Of a stretch of 17,225 nucleotides of DNA, positions 1 through 7,581 are shown piece by piece (position 1 is the stretch's first letter; each line of letters opens with the position of its first letter). The position numbers and the translations under genes were made by a program. This stretch comes from CAYJLW01 sp964370965 (GTDB lineage: Bacteria; Actinomycetota; Acidimicrobiia; UBA2766): assembly GCA_964370965.1 (NCBI GenBank), contig CAYJLW010000086.1, positions 1-17,225 on the forward strand, in the 5' to 3' direction. The notes under the pieces are model-generated. The model searched no databases. It saw nothing but the letters and a program-made list of their open reading frames with translations, and was not told the DNA's origin.

Positions 1-637
1 ACGCTCCTCCGAGCGGGACAGGGGCGGCGGGCGGGGGGAGTGTCGCCTGCGTCTCGATGGCCGAGACGACGTCGTGCATTCCGGGACCTGGGCCCGGCGG
101 GCGTGCGGGCTCCGCCCGGGCGGGGGGAGACTGCAGGAACGTGGGGGGAAGGTCTGCAGCAGGGAAGGACGGGGCCATGTGGGTCAGGGGAGGGGGACTC
201 GCAGGGGAGCGGGGCACCGGCGGGAGTGGGGACGGGTGGACGAGCGGTTCGAGGGGCGGGGGGGCCGGGTAGGCGTACGGTTGCGGGGGCGGCGCGAGAG
301 GCGTGGGAGCAGGAGATGGCGCAACGGGCACGTGGGGAGTGTTCCGGGGCGCAGGGGGGAAGGGCGACGGGTCTCCCAGCCCCCCGGGCGGACCCACGCC
401 CGGCGAGGGCGCGGGGCCGAACAGCGGGGTCGGCCCGGGACCCGGTGCCATCTCCGCCACGGCCGCGAACTCGGGAGGCGGGGGAGGTGCCGCCTCGGGC
501 ATGGGCGCCGGATCCGGTTCCGCGGCGGCGGCCTCCATGGGCGGAAGGACGCCGGCCTGAAGTTGGTGCCCCAAGTAGCACGTGCCGTCAGGGTTGACCG
601 GAACCACCTGTCCGCACCAGTCGCAGTGGCTCTCCAT
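1..637 (-). CDS. Zinc-ribbon protein with long proline-rich tail (partial, 3' end outside window)
   Basis: The minus-strand frame is open from an ATG at 637 to the left edge, about 212 codons with no stop, so the C-terminus is missing. The start is supported by GGAGGA four bases upstream of the ATG. The first 24 residues carry Cys5, Cys8, Cys20 and His24 (C-x2-C-x11-C-x3-H), a likely zinc-binding knuckle. Everything after about residue 32 is low-complexity Pro/Ala/Gly, with no membrane segment or signal peptide seen. The function is unknown. Small zinc ribbons joined to disordered tails are common in actinobacteria and often act as protein-contact modules, but that is only inference. The gene is divergent from the tRNA-Gly gene. 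Proline-rich composition can make a false frame look coding, but the Cys/His motif and the ribosome binding site favour a real gene. Confidence 0.6.
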   Translation of the reverse strand, partial: MESHCDWCGQVVPVNPDGTCYLGHQLQAGVLPPMEAAAAEPDPAPMPEAAPPPPPEFAAVAEMAPGPGPTPLFGPAPSPGVGPPGGLGDPSPFPPAPRNTPHVPVAPSPAPTPLAPPPQPYAYPAPPPLEPLVHPSPLPPVPRSPASPPPLTHMAPSFPAADLPPTFLQSPPARAEPARPPGPGPGMHDVVSAIETQATLPPPAAPVPLGGA

Positions 638-728
638 GGAATCCTCCGGGGCGAAGACCTCTTCCGAGTAGACATCGGCACTTCCGTCCCCCCAGTGGAG
701 GCTCTTCCCGACGGGGAGGCGGCCTTGG

Positions 729-734
729 TAAGCT
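729..734 (+). promoter_or_regulatory. Possible -10 box of tRNA-Gly
   Basis: TAAGCT fits the actinobacterial TANNNT -10 pattern and ends nine bases before the tRNA, which would put the transcription start just upstream of the mature 5' end. No convincing -35 box is visible. Confidence 0.3.
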
Positions 735-743
735 GCGGCCACT

Positions 744-819
744 GCGGACGTGGCTCAGTTGGTAGAGCATCACCTTGCCAAGGTGAGGGTCGCGGGTTCG
801 AGTCCCGTCGTCCGCTCCA
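744..819 (+). tRNA. tRNA-Gly (anticodon GCC), CCA encoded
   Basis: A full cloverleaf can be drawn. The acceptor arms GCGGACG (744-750) and CGTCCGC (809-815) pair perfectly. The D-arm contains GGCTCAGTTGGTAGAGC. The anticodon stem TCACC/GGTGA closes the loop TTGCCAA, giving anticodon GCC, and the T-arm is CGGGTTCGAGTCCCG. The discriminator is T816, as expected for bacterial tRNA-Gly, and CCA is encoded at 817-819. Confidence 0.97.
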
Positions 820-1002
820 AGAGAAGGAGCCCTGGTCAACAGCAGTGCTGGCCGGGGCCTCGTCATTCCTGCAGGGCCGCACAGCCTCGGCATGGGACGG
901 CCATTGGGCACCGACAGGTGTGCTGACAGGGCACCGATGGGACACGCCGACGGAAGCGGGCGGTCCTCAGGGGTCACCGCCCCCATCCCCCGGCGCGGCG
1001 GG

Positions 1003-1008
1003 TAGCGT
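1003..1008 (+). promoter_or_regulatory. Possible -10 box of the amidohydrolase gene
   Basis: TAGCGT matches TANNNT and lies 36 bases upstream of the GTG at 1045. The 820-1044 gap otherwise holds a 7-bp inverted repeat (GGGCGGT 958-964 / ACCGCCC 976-982) and a 9-base direct repeat, GGGCACCGA, at 906-914 and 929-937. No clear -35 box is seen. Confidence 0.25.
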
Positions 1009-1044
1009 GGGCGCCACATCGTCACGCAGGAACGGACGGCACAC

Positions 1045-2091
1045 GTGCAAGCAGGCTTCCCCACCAGTTTCGAGAGCACGCTCGACCTCGCCCGGTTGCC
1101 CTGGTTCGAGGTCCGCGACGGCAACCGCCTCGTCTTGGTCGACGACACGGTGGGGCCGATCATCGACATGCACACCCACCTGGCCATGGCCTTCCTGCGC
1201 CGCCTGCGGGTCGACCTGCACCGTGAGACCCCGACGACCGCCTACTACCTACCGCTGACCCTCCCCGTCGACCTTGACGCCTACGCGAACACGGCCCTGG
1301 ATCCCTCCGCTCTCTTCGCCATGAAGCTCGACGTGTCGGCGCTCTCCCTCACCGCCCAGGGCATGCGCACCACGCACACGGCGCCGAACCTCGTGCGCGA
1401 CCTGCACGACATGGGCATCGGCCACGCTGTGGTCCTCCCTCTCGACCTGCCGATCGGCCCCCGGAACTCCGACGCCGTGCTCGAGGCCACGCGCCGCTAC
1501 CCCGAGCTGGTGCCCTTCGGCTCCGCCCACCCGTTCGACCGCGACGTCGACGGCCGCCTCGCCCGACAGAGGGACGCCGGGGCGCACGGGATCAAGCTCC
1601 ATCCCAACGGGCAGTTCGTCGCCCCGGACCATCCCCGCACCGTGCACCTCTGTGGCCGCTGCGGCGCCCACGGCCTCCCCGTGCTCTTCCACTGCGGGCC
1701 CGTGGGAATCGAACCGGAAGCGGCCGCGCGACGATGCCAGGTCGCCCGCTACGAACGGGCCATCGCCGAGAACCCCGGGACGACCTTCGTGCTCGGTCAC
1801 TCCGGTGCCCTGCAGGCGGAGGAGGCGCTCGCCTTCGCCGGTCGCTACCCGAACACCCATTTCGAGCTCGCCTGCCTCGGGCTGTCGGCGTTGCGCCGGG
1901 TCCTCGAGGTCGTGCCTCACGACCGCATCCTGTACGGCACGGACTGGCCGTTCTACCACCAGTCCCTCACCCTCGCCCGGGTCCTGATCGCCACGAGGGA
2001 CGACCTCGCCCTGCGACGCGCTGTGCTGCACGACAACGCCGCCCGTCTCCTCGGCCTCCCGGTCACGAGTCCGGTGGCCGAGGCCACCTGA
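1045..2091 (+). CDS. Amidohydrolase-family (TIM-barrel) metal-dependent hydrolase
   Basis: This 348-residue protein belongs to the amidohydrolase_2 type of metal-dependent hydrolases, which includes decarboxylases and lactonases. Visible features fit the (beta/alpha)8 metal site: IDMHTH with His43 and His45, GIKLHP (Lys184, His186), LFHCG (His216), LGHSG (His252) and YGTDWP with the metal-binding Asp300. The length is normal for the family. The GTG at 1045 is chosen because it gives the family-length N-terminus; a weak AGGAA lies at 1028-1032. The substrate cannot be named from sequence. The gene stands alone between tRNA-Gly and the convergent typA gene, so context gives no pathway. The enzyme is probably cytosolic, since no signal peptide is seen. 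The fold assignment is secure and the specific reaction is unknown. Confidence 0.88.
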   Translation: MQAGFPTSFESTLDLARLPWFEVRDGNRLVLVDDTVGPIIDMHTHLAMAFLRRLRVDLHRETPTTAYYLPLTLPVDLDAYANTALDPSALFAMKLDVSALSLTAQGMRTTHTAPNLVRDLHDMGIGHAVVLPLDLPIGPRNSDAVLEATRRYPELVPFGSAHPFDRDVDGRLARQRDAGAHGIKLHPNGQFVAPDHPRTVHLCGRCGAHGLPVLFHCGPVGIEPEAAARRCQVARYERAIAENPGTTFVLGHSGALQAEEALAFAGRYPNTHFELACLGLSALRRVLEVVPHDRILYGTDWPFYHQSLTLARVLIATRDDLALRRAVLHDNAARLLGLPVTSPVAEAT

Positions 2092-2142
2092 TCGGGCGCC
2101 GGCCAGGGCGCCGTCAGGCAACGCACAGGCGCGGATCCGCGC

Positions 2143-3984
<1,842 letters not shown>

Positions 3985-4022
3985 GGGGCTCCACGAGGAC
4001 AGGGCGGCGGGGGCACCGGGAC

Positions 4023-4060
4023 GTGGGTGCTCCGTGCGCGAACCCGGACGGAGCACCCAC
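4023..4060 (-). promoter_or_regulatory. Hairpin in the presumed typA leader
   Basis: The arms at 4023-4035 and 4048-4060 (right arm ACGGAGCACCCAC) are perfectly complementary over 13 bp with a 12-base loop. The structure lies 38 bases upstream of the typA start codon, and downstream of the possible -10 TACCCT at 4084-4089 if that is real. No T-tract follows on either strand, so a classical terminator is less likely than a leader structure or a protein-binding site. Confidence 0.55.
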
Positions 4061-4187
4061 CCCGGCGCGGAAGTGACCTCGTGAGGGTATTGCGTGGGGG
4101 CGCCCGGGCCCGATTCGTCGGCATGTGCGAGCTGGCGCTTCTCGGGCGGGGAGGCCACGCCCGGCCCCGAACCGGCACCGTGGGGCC

Positions 4188-4231
4188 GAAGTGAAGCTCC
4201 CGGCATGCCGGGACAACAGGAGCTTCACTTC
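4188..4231. repeat. Perfect 13-bp inverted repeat overlapping a 16-bp palindrome
   Basis: GAAGTGAAGCTCC (4188-4200) and GGAGCTTCACTTC (4219-4231) are perfect reverse complements. After a two-base mismatch, further G/C pairs outside (GGGG 4182-4185 with CCCC) could lengthen the stem. TCCCGGCATGCCGGGA (4198-4213) is a perfect palindrome that shares bases 4198-4200 with the left arm, so the two hairpins compete for the same bases. No T-tract follows. Confidence 0.7.
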
Positions 4232-4376
4232 CCCCCGGCGGGCGGGGGTGCGAGCGGATCGGATGCCGCGGTCCCGGCCTCAGGAGCGCGTCCATGCGTC
4301 TCGACGACCTCGCCGGACGCCCGGCTGCGTGGGTCCGCCTTCGGGGACCTCCCCCTTGAACCGGGACGGCGCCGGT

Positions 4377-4382
4377 ACGATG
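4377..4382 (+). promoter_or_regulatory. Possible -10 box of the membrane-protein gene
   Basis: TACGAT matches TANNNT. TTGAAC lies 14 bases upstream, a shorter spacing than the usual 16-18, so the -35 match is doubtful. Transcription from here would give a leader of about 60 bases before the ATG at 4449. Confidence 0.35.
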
Positions 4383-4448
4383 TCCGGCGGCGCCGCCGGG
4401 CGCGTCGCAGCCCTGGACCCGGCCCGTCCCGAAGACACGGGAGCAGAG

Positions 4449-5153
4449 ATGGAAACAGTTCCCATGCCACCGGTCGGCCCCGGCGGGCCACCGCCGGGGG
4501 GGCCCGGCGGTCCGGGTGGCCAGCCCCCCTATGGCGGTCCCGGCGGTCCGGGTGGCCAGCCCCCCTATGGCGGTCCCGGCGGTCCCTACGGCGGGCCTCC
4601 GGGGGGTCCCGGCGGCCCTGGTGGACTGCCTCCTGACGAGGCGGCCCGGCGCAAGCGGCGTAACGCGTGGATCATCGGGAGCACGATCGCCGGTCTCGTC
4701 CTTGTCGCCGGCGTCGTCGCCCTCGTCCTCACCAGCGGGGACAACAAGAGCGCCGACGACCGCATCTCGCCCACGCCCACGGCCTCCCCCACGCCGTCAC
4801 CGACGCCCAGCGTGCTCACGCCCGTTCCCACCACGACGACGACCACCACCACCACATCGACGACCACCACCACCACCACCCAGCCGCAGCCACCGCAGGC
4901 CTCCATCGCCGCGAACCCCAACGGCGTGCGCTGCGCCGAGGCGCCTGTCAACCTCTCCTGGACGACGGCTGCGGCAGCGAACGTGAACGTGAGCGGCCCG
5001 CAGGGCACCCTCTCCACGGAGCAGAACGGCTCCCAACAGATCAGCCCCACGCAGCCCTGCACGGACGCACCGTTCAGCGAGACGTACACGGTGACGGCCG
5101 CCAACTCCGGCGGGACGACCGTGAAGCAGGTCGTCGTGAGCTGGCGCCGGTAG
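4449..5153 (+). CDS. Single-pass membrane protein: Gly/Pro repeat head, Thr-rich stalk, Ig-like tail
   Basis: This 234-residue protein is of unknown function. GGGAG five bases before the ATG at 4449 sets the start; an in-frame ATG at 4380 falls inside the possible promoter. Residues 7-62 are Pro/Gly repeats, including two copies of a 12-residue unit. Basic RRKRR (67-71) precedes one membrane helix (about 74-96). This predicts a cytoplasmic head and an outward tail by the positive-inside rule. Residues 108-148 are Ser/Pro/Thr-rich with a nearly pure threonine run (about 128-144), a typical extended and possibly glycosylated stalk. The C-terminal 85 residues are beta-rich, with Cys162 and Cys204 as a likely disulfide pair, and resemble an Ig-like domain. 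Pro/Gly-rich heads on actinobacterial membrane proteins often make cytoplasmic contacts. A cell-surface sensing or scaffold role is inference only. Confidence 0.8.
   Translation: METVPMPPVGPGGPPPGGPGGPGGQPPYGGPGGPGGQPPYGGPGGPYGGPPGGPGGPGGLPPDEAARRKRRNAWIIGSTIAGLVLVAGVVALVLTSGDNKSADDRISPTPTASPTPSPTPSVLTPVPTTTTTTTTTSTTTTTTTQPQPPQASIAANPNGVRCAEAPVNLSWTTAAAANVNVSGPQGTLSTEQNGSQQISPTQPCTDAPFSETYTVTAANSGGTTVKQVVVSWRR
4503..4585 (+). repeat. 36-bp in-frame tandem repeat (two full copies and a partial third)
   Basis: Bases 4503-4538 and 4539-4574 are identical, and 4575-4585 begins a third copy before diverging. Each unit encodes 12 residues of Pro/Gly/Gln/Tyr type. Exact identity at the nucleotide level points to recent duplication or slippage. 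Confidence 0.9.
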
Positions 5154-5200
5154 GTGGGCGTGACGACAGAGACGGTGGACACGACCATGACGGATGAGCG

Positions 5201-6178
5201 GTGACGACTCTCGTAACGGGTGCCACGGGCTTTCTGGGCAGTCAGCTCGCCCGGCGGCTGTGTGCCGACGGCTACGACGTCCGTGTGCTCGTACGCCCGA
5301 CGAGCGACCGGCGTCGCCTCGCCGGCCTCCCGGTCGACGTCGCCCTGGGCGACGTCACAGACCGGGCGTCCATCGAGGACGCTCTCGCCGGCACGGATGC
5401 CGTCTTTCACGTGGCAGCTCTCTACGAGTTCGGCACTCCCGATCCGGCCCGCATGGAGGCGATCAACGTGGGGGGGACCACGAACGTCCTCGAGGCGGCT
5501 GCGGAGAGGGGCGTTCCGGCGGTGCACGTGAGTTCCACCGCCGCCCTCGGGCCCACGGGCGCCGACGCAGTCGACGAGACCCACTGGACGCCCGAGGTTC
5601 CCGCGTCCCCGTACGCGGAGACGAAGCGGGCGGCCCACCTCGTCGCCCGCCGCCTCGCCGCCGGGGGGGCGTCCGTGCGCATCGCCGTCCCGGCCACGGT
5701 CTACGGTCCGGACGACCCGAGCATGGTCGGGATGGTGCACGGCTGGCTGGCCCGGGGCCTTGTGCCCGTGGGTGTGCAGGCGGGCACTGTCATGTCGCTC
5801 GTTCACGTCGAGGACTGCGCCGACGGTCTCGTGCGAATAGCGGGGCGCGGGGCCGACGGGGGCGAGTACGTCCTCGCCGCCCAGACCGTCACGTTCCGGG
5901 AGTGGTTCGAGACCTACACGGCCATCGCCGGAGTCCGGGCCCCCGTGGCGTACGTGCCCGACGTAGTCCTCCGTCTCGTGGGCCCCATCGCTGCCGTTGC
6001 CCGCTTCGTCCCCCTCGTGCCCGACCGGCTCCTGCGCGAGGCGGCGGCGATGTCGATCGGGTTGCACTGGGCGTACTCGGGTGATCGGGCCCGTCACGAG
6101 ATCGCCTGGGCCCCCCGCTCCCTCGAAGAGGGCCTCGTCGAGGTCGCCGCCTGGTACCAGCACCGCCAGGCCGGGTAG
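5201..6178 (+). CDS. NAD(P)-dependent epimerase/dehydratase-like extended SDR
   Basis: This 325-residue protein is an extended short-chain dehydrogenase. It has the nucleotide-binding GATGFLG (residues 7-13), a DV pair at 51-52 after the third strand, HVAA at 70-73, HVSST (109-113) and the catalytic YAETK (Tyr138, Lys142). Length and motifs resemble the dihydroflavonol-reductase / HpnA-like sugar-epimerase branch, but the substrate cannot be fixed from sequence. An in-frame stop at 5195-5197 makes the GTG at 5201 the first possible start, and the Rossmann motif begins right behind it. The ribosome binding site is weak. The gene lies 47 bases behind the membrane-protein gene and may be co-transcribed with it. 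Two hairpins follow its stop and probably end the unit before the fab operon. Confidence 0.88.
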   Translation: MTTLVTGATGFLGSQLARRLCADGYDVRVLVRPTSDRRRLAGLPVDVALGDVTDRASIEDALAGTDAVFHVAALYEFGTPDPARMEAINVGGTTNVLEAAAERGVPAVHVSSTAALGPTGADAVDETHWTPEVPASPYAETKRAAHLVARRLAAGGASVRIAVPATVYGPDDPSMVGMVHGWLARGLVPVGVQAGTVMSLVHVEDCADGLVRIAGRGADGGEYVLAAQTVTFREWFETYTAIAGVRAPVAYVPDVVLRLVGPIAAVARFVPLVPDRLLREAAAMSIGLHWAYSGDRARHEIAWAPRSLEEGLVEVAAWYQHRQAG

Positions 6179-6187
6179 CAGCCGGCG

Positions 6188-6205
6188 CACATCCGGGCGG
6201 ATGTG
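6188..6205 (+). terminator. Terminator-like hairpin after the epimerase gene
   Basis: CACATCC (6188-6194) and GGATGTG (6199-6205) form a perfect 7-bp stem with a 4-base loop, starting ten bases after the stop codon. No T-tract follows. The C14-G10 block lies 13 bases further on, so the two may act together in a high-GC, intrinsic-like way. Confidence 0.45.
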
Positions 6206-6218
6206 TCCGTGACGGCCG

Positions 6219-6247
6219 CCCCCCCCCCCCCCGGGGGGGGGGCCCCC
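6219..6247. repeat. Homopolymer block C14-G10-C5
   Basis: Fourteen C (6219-6232) are followed by ten G (6233-6242) and five C (6243-6247). The G run can pair with either flanking C run, or form a G-quadruplex-type structure. It lies between the epimerase and fabD, outside any gene. It may be a strong transcription block or may have an uncertain length because of sequencing of homopolymers. Confidence 0.85.
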
Positions 6248-6357
6248 GCCCCAGGTTTCTGCGCTGACACTGCACTTTCTCTCCGTTTCCCGTAACCCCC
6301 CCGGGGCAGAGGGGGTCTGACCGCTCCGAACCCCCAACAGAGCCGCCCCGAGACCCC

Positions 6358-6364
6358 AGGAGGA
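6358..6364 (+). promoter_or_regulatory. Strong ribosome binding site of fabD
   Basis: AGGAGGA lies eight bases before the GTG at 6373. It is the best Shine-Dalgarno match in the fab operon and fixes the fabD start. I could not find a convincing -10/-35 pair for the operon in 6248-6357. Confidence 0.85.
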
Positions 6365-6372
6365 CACGCCGA

Positions 6373-7581
6373 GTGATCGCATTCCTCTTCCCGGGGCAGG
6401 GGAGCCAGCGCCCGGGTATGGGCCGGCCGTGGGTGCAGCGCTGGCCCGACCTCTTTCGCGTCGCCGCCGAGGCCACCGGACGGGACGTCTTCCGCCTCGT
6501 CTGCGACGCCGACGCCGAGGAGCTCCGCAGCACCGACAACGCTCAGGTCGCCACAGCCGTCTGCTCACTCGCCGCCCTCGCTTCCCTCGCCGAGGCCGGT
6601 CTCCGCCCGGCTGCGGTCGCCGGGCACTCCTTGGGCGAGTACGCGGCGCTCGTCGCCGCGGGCGCGGTGGCGCCAGAGGCCGGGATGCGCCTCGTTGCCG
6701 CCCGGGGGGCGGGCATGGCCGAGGCCGCCCAACGCCACCCCGGCACGATGACGGCGCTCCTCGGCGCTGGTGTCGAGGCCGCGGAGGCGGCATGTGAGAA
6801 GGCCGGGGGCACAGTCTGCGTGGCCAACGTGAACGCCCCGGACCAGGTGGTTCTCTCTGGCACCGAAGACGCCCTCGGGCGGGCGGTCGACGGTGCCCGG
6901 GCCCTGGGAGCCAGGAAGGCCCTACCGCTGCGCGTCGGGGGCGCCTTCCACTCGCCGCTCATGGCGCCGGCGCTTCCTGCCCTGGCCACGGCACTGGGGC
7001 GCACGGACTTCGTGGACCCTGGCGTGCCCGTCGTCTGCAACGTGGACGGCCTTCCCCGCCGGGACGCAGGCGCCCTGGTGCCCGTCCTTCTCGCCCAGCT
7101 CTGCTCGCCCGTGCTCTGGCACAAGAGCCTGGAGACGCTCGCCGCCATGGGCATCCGCGGCTTCGTCGAGGTGGGCAGCGGCGGGGTTCTCCTGAAGCTG
7201 GCGAAGCGGGCCCTCCCGGGCGCGGTCGTGACAGCGGTCGCCGTGCCTGCTGACGCCGAGGCGGCCGCCGCCGCGCTCGCGGGCGCCGTTCCCGCCGAGT
7301 TGCGTCCCGCACCGGCGAACGACACGTACGGCGAGGTGGTCGACATGGCCGACAGCGTGGTCGTGGCACAGGTGCGGGGTCGCTTCCGGCCCGCCCCGCC
7401 CCAGGCTTACACGGCCGAGGGCGAGTACGTCGCCGTCGACCAGATAGTGGGCGAGATCGACACGCCCGAGGGGCTCGTCGCAGTTCGGTCCCGCATCGCC
7501 GGGTGGGTGATGAACCTGCTCGCCGGCCGGGACGACCGGGTCGAAGTCGGCCAACCCCTCCTCACGGTGCGGCCCTTCTGA
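6373..7581 (+). CDS. fabD: Malonyl-CoA:ACP transacylase with C-terminal BCCP-like domain lacking the lysine
   Basis: Residues 1 to about 310 are a standard FabD, which moves malonyl from CoA to acyl carrier protein. Visible motifs are GQGSQ (8-12), the nucleophile in GHSLGEYAAL (Ser86), Arg111 in LVAARG, ANVNAPDQVVLSG (151-163), His193 in AFHSPLM and EVGSGGVLLKL near 266-276. FabD proteins usually end near here at about 300-315 residues, but this one has 402. Residues about 322-402 read like a biotinyl/lipoyl domain: a VRGRF start, VAVDQIVGEI, then RSRIAGWV, VEVGQPLLTV and a final RPF, like actinobacterial BCCP ends. Where BCCP has EAMKM, this protein has DTPEG, so the biotinylated lysine becomes Glu366, and the whole domain contains no lysine. 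It is the first gene of the operon and its stop shares one base with the fabH start. Confidence 0.95.
   Translation: MIAFLFPGQGSQRPGMGRPWVQRWPDLFRVAAEATGRDVFRLVCDADAEELRSTDNAQVATAVCSLAALASLAEAGLRPAAVAGHSLGEYAALVAAGAVAPEAGMRLVAARGAGMAEAAQRHPGTMTALLGAGVEAAEAACEKAGGTVCVANVNAPDQVVLSGTEDALGRAVDGARALGARKALPLRVGGAFHSPLMAPALPALATALGRTDFVDPGVPVVCNVDGLPRRDAGALVPVLLAQLCSPVLWHKSLETLAAMGIRGFVEVGSGGVLLKLAKRALPGAVVTAVAVPADAEAAAAALAGAVPAELRPAPANDTYGEVVDMADSVVVAQVRGRFRPAPPQAYTAEGEYVAVDQIVGEIDTPEGLVAVRSRIAGWVMNLLAGRDDRVEVGQPLLTVRPF

Larger units (their letters stand above)
3985..4448. other. Divergent intergenic region between typA and the membrane-protein gene
   Basis: I find no supported gene in these 464 bases; the open frames are extensions or shadows of the flanking genes. 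The stretch holds a 13-bp inverted repeat (4023-4060), a second perfect 13-bp inverted repeat (4188-4231) that overlaps a 16-bp palindrome (4198-4213), a possible minus-strand -10 for typA (TACCCT, 4089 down to 4084) and a possible plus-strand -10 (TACGAT, 4377-4382). It is probably a two-way promoter region. Confidence 0.6.

Noticed and set aside
184..945. Minus-strand open frame covering tRNA-Gly with a RRDSNPRPSPW-like stretch
   Set aside because: This peptide is the familiar false translation of a tRNA antisense strand; it is often mis-annotated as a protein.
744..1044. Possible integration site at the tRNA-Gly 3' end
   Set aside because: No integrase, no repeated copy of the tRNA 3' end and no change in base composition is seen next to the gene.
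3985..4206. A longer typA start giving 687 residues
   Set aside because: The added residues are not family-like, and the ATG at 3984 has a binding site and matches the conserved BipA N-terminus.
6264..6269. CTGACA as a -35 box for the fab operon
   Set aside because: No acceptable -10 box lies at 16-18 bases downstream, so the match is not supported.
6295..6316. Inverted repeat ACCCCC / GGGGGT in the fab upstream region
   Set aside because: Only six pairs of low-complexity G/C sequence; expected by chance in such GC-rich DNA.
4586..6793. A 735-codon minus-strand open frame across the membrane protein, the epimerase and the start of fabD
   Set aside because: It crosses three well-supported plus-strand genes and two hairpins, and its translation is Arg/Pro/Gly-rich without motifs. 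It is a GC-driven shadow.
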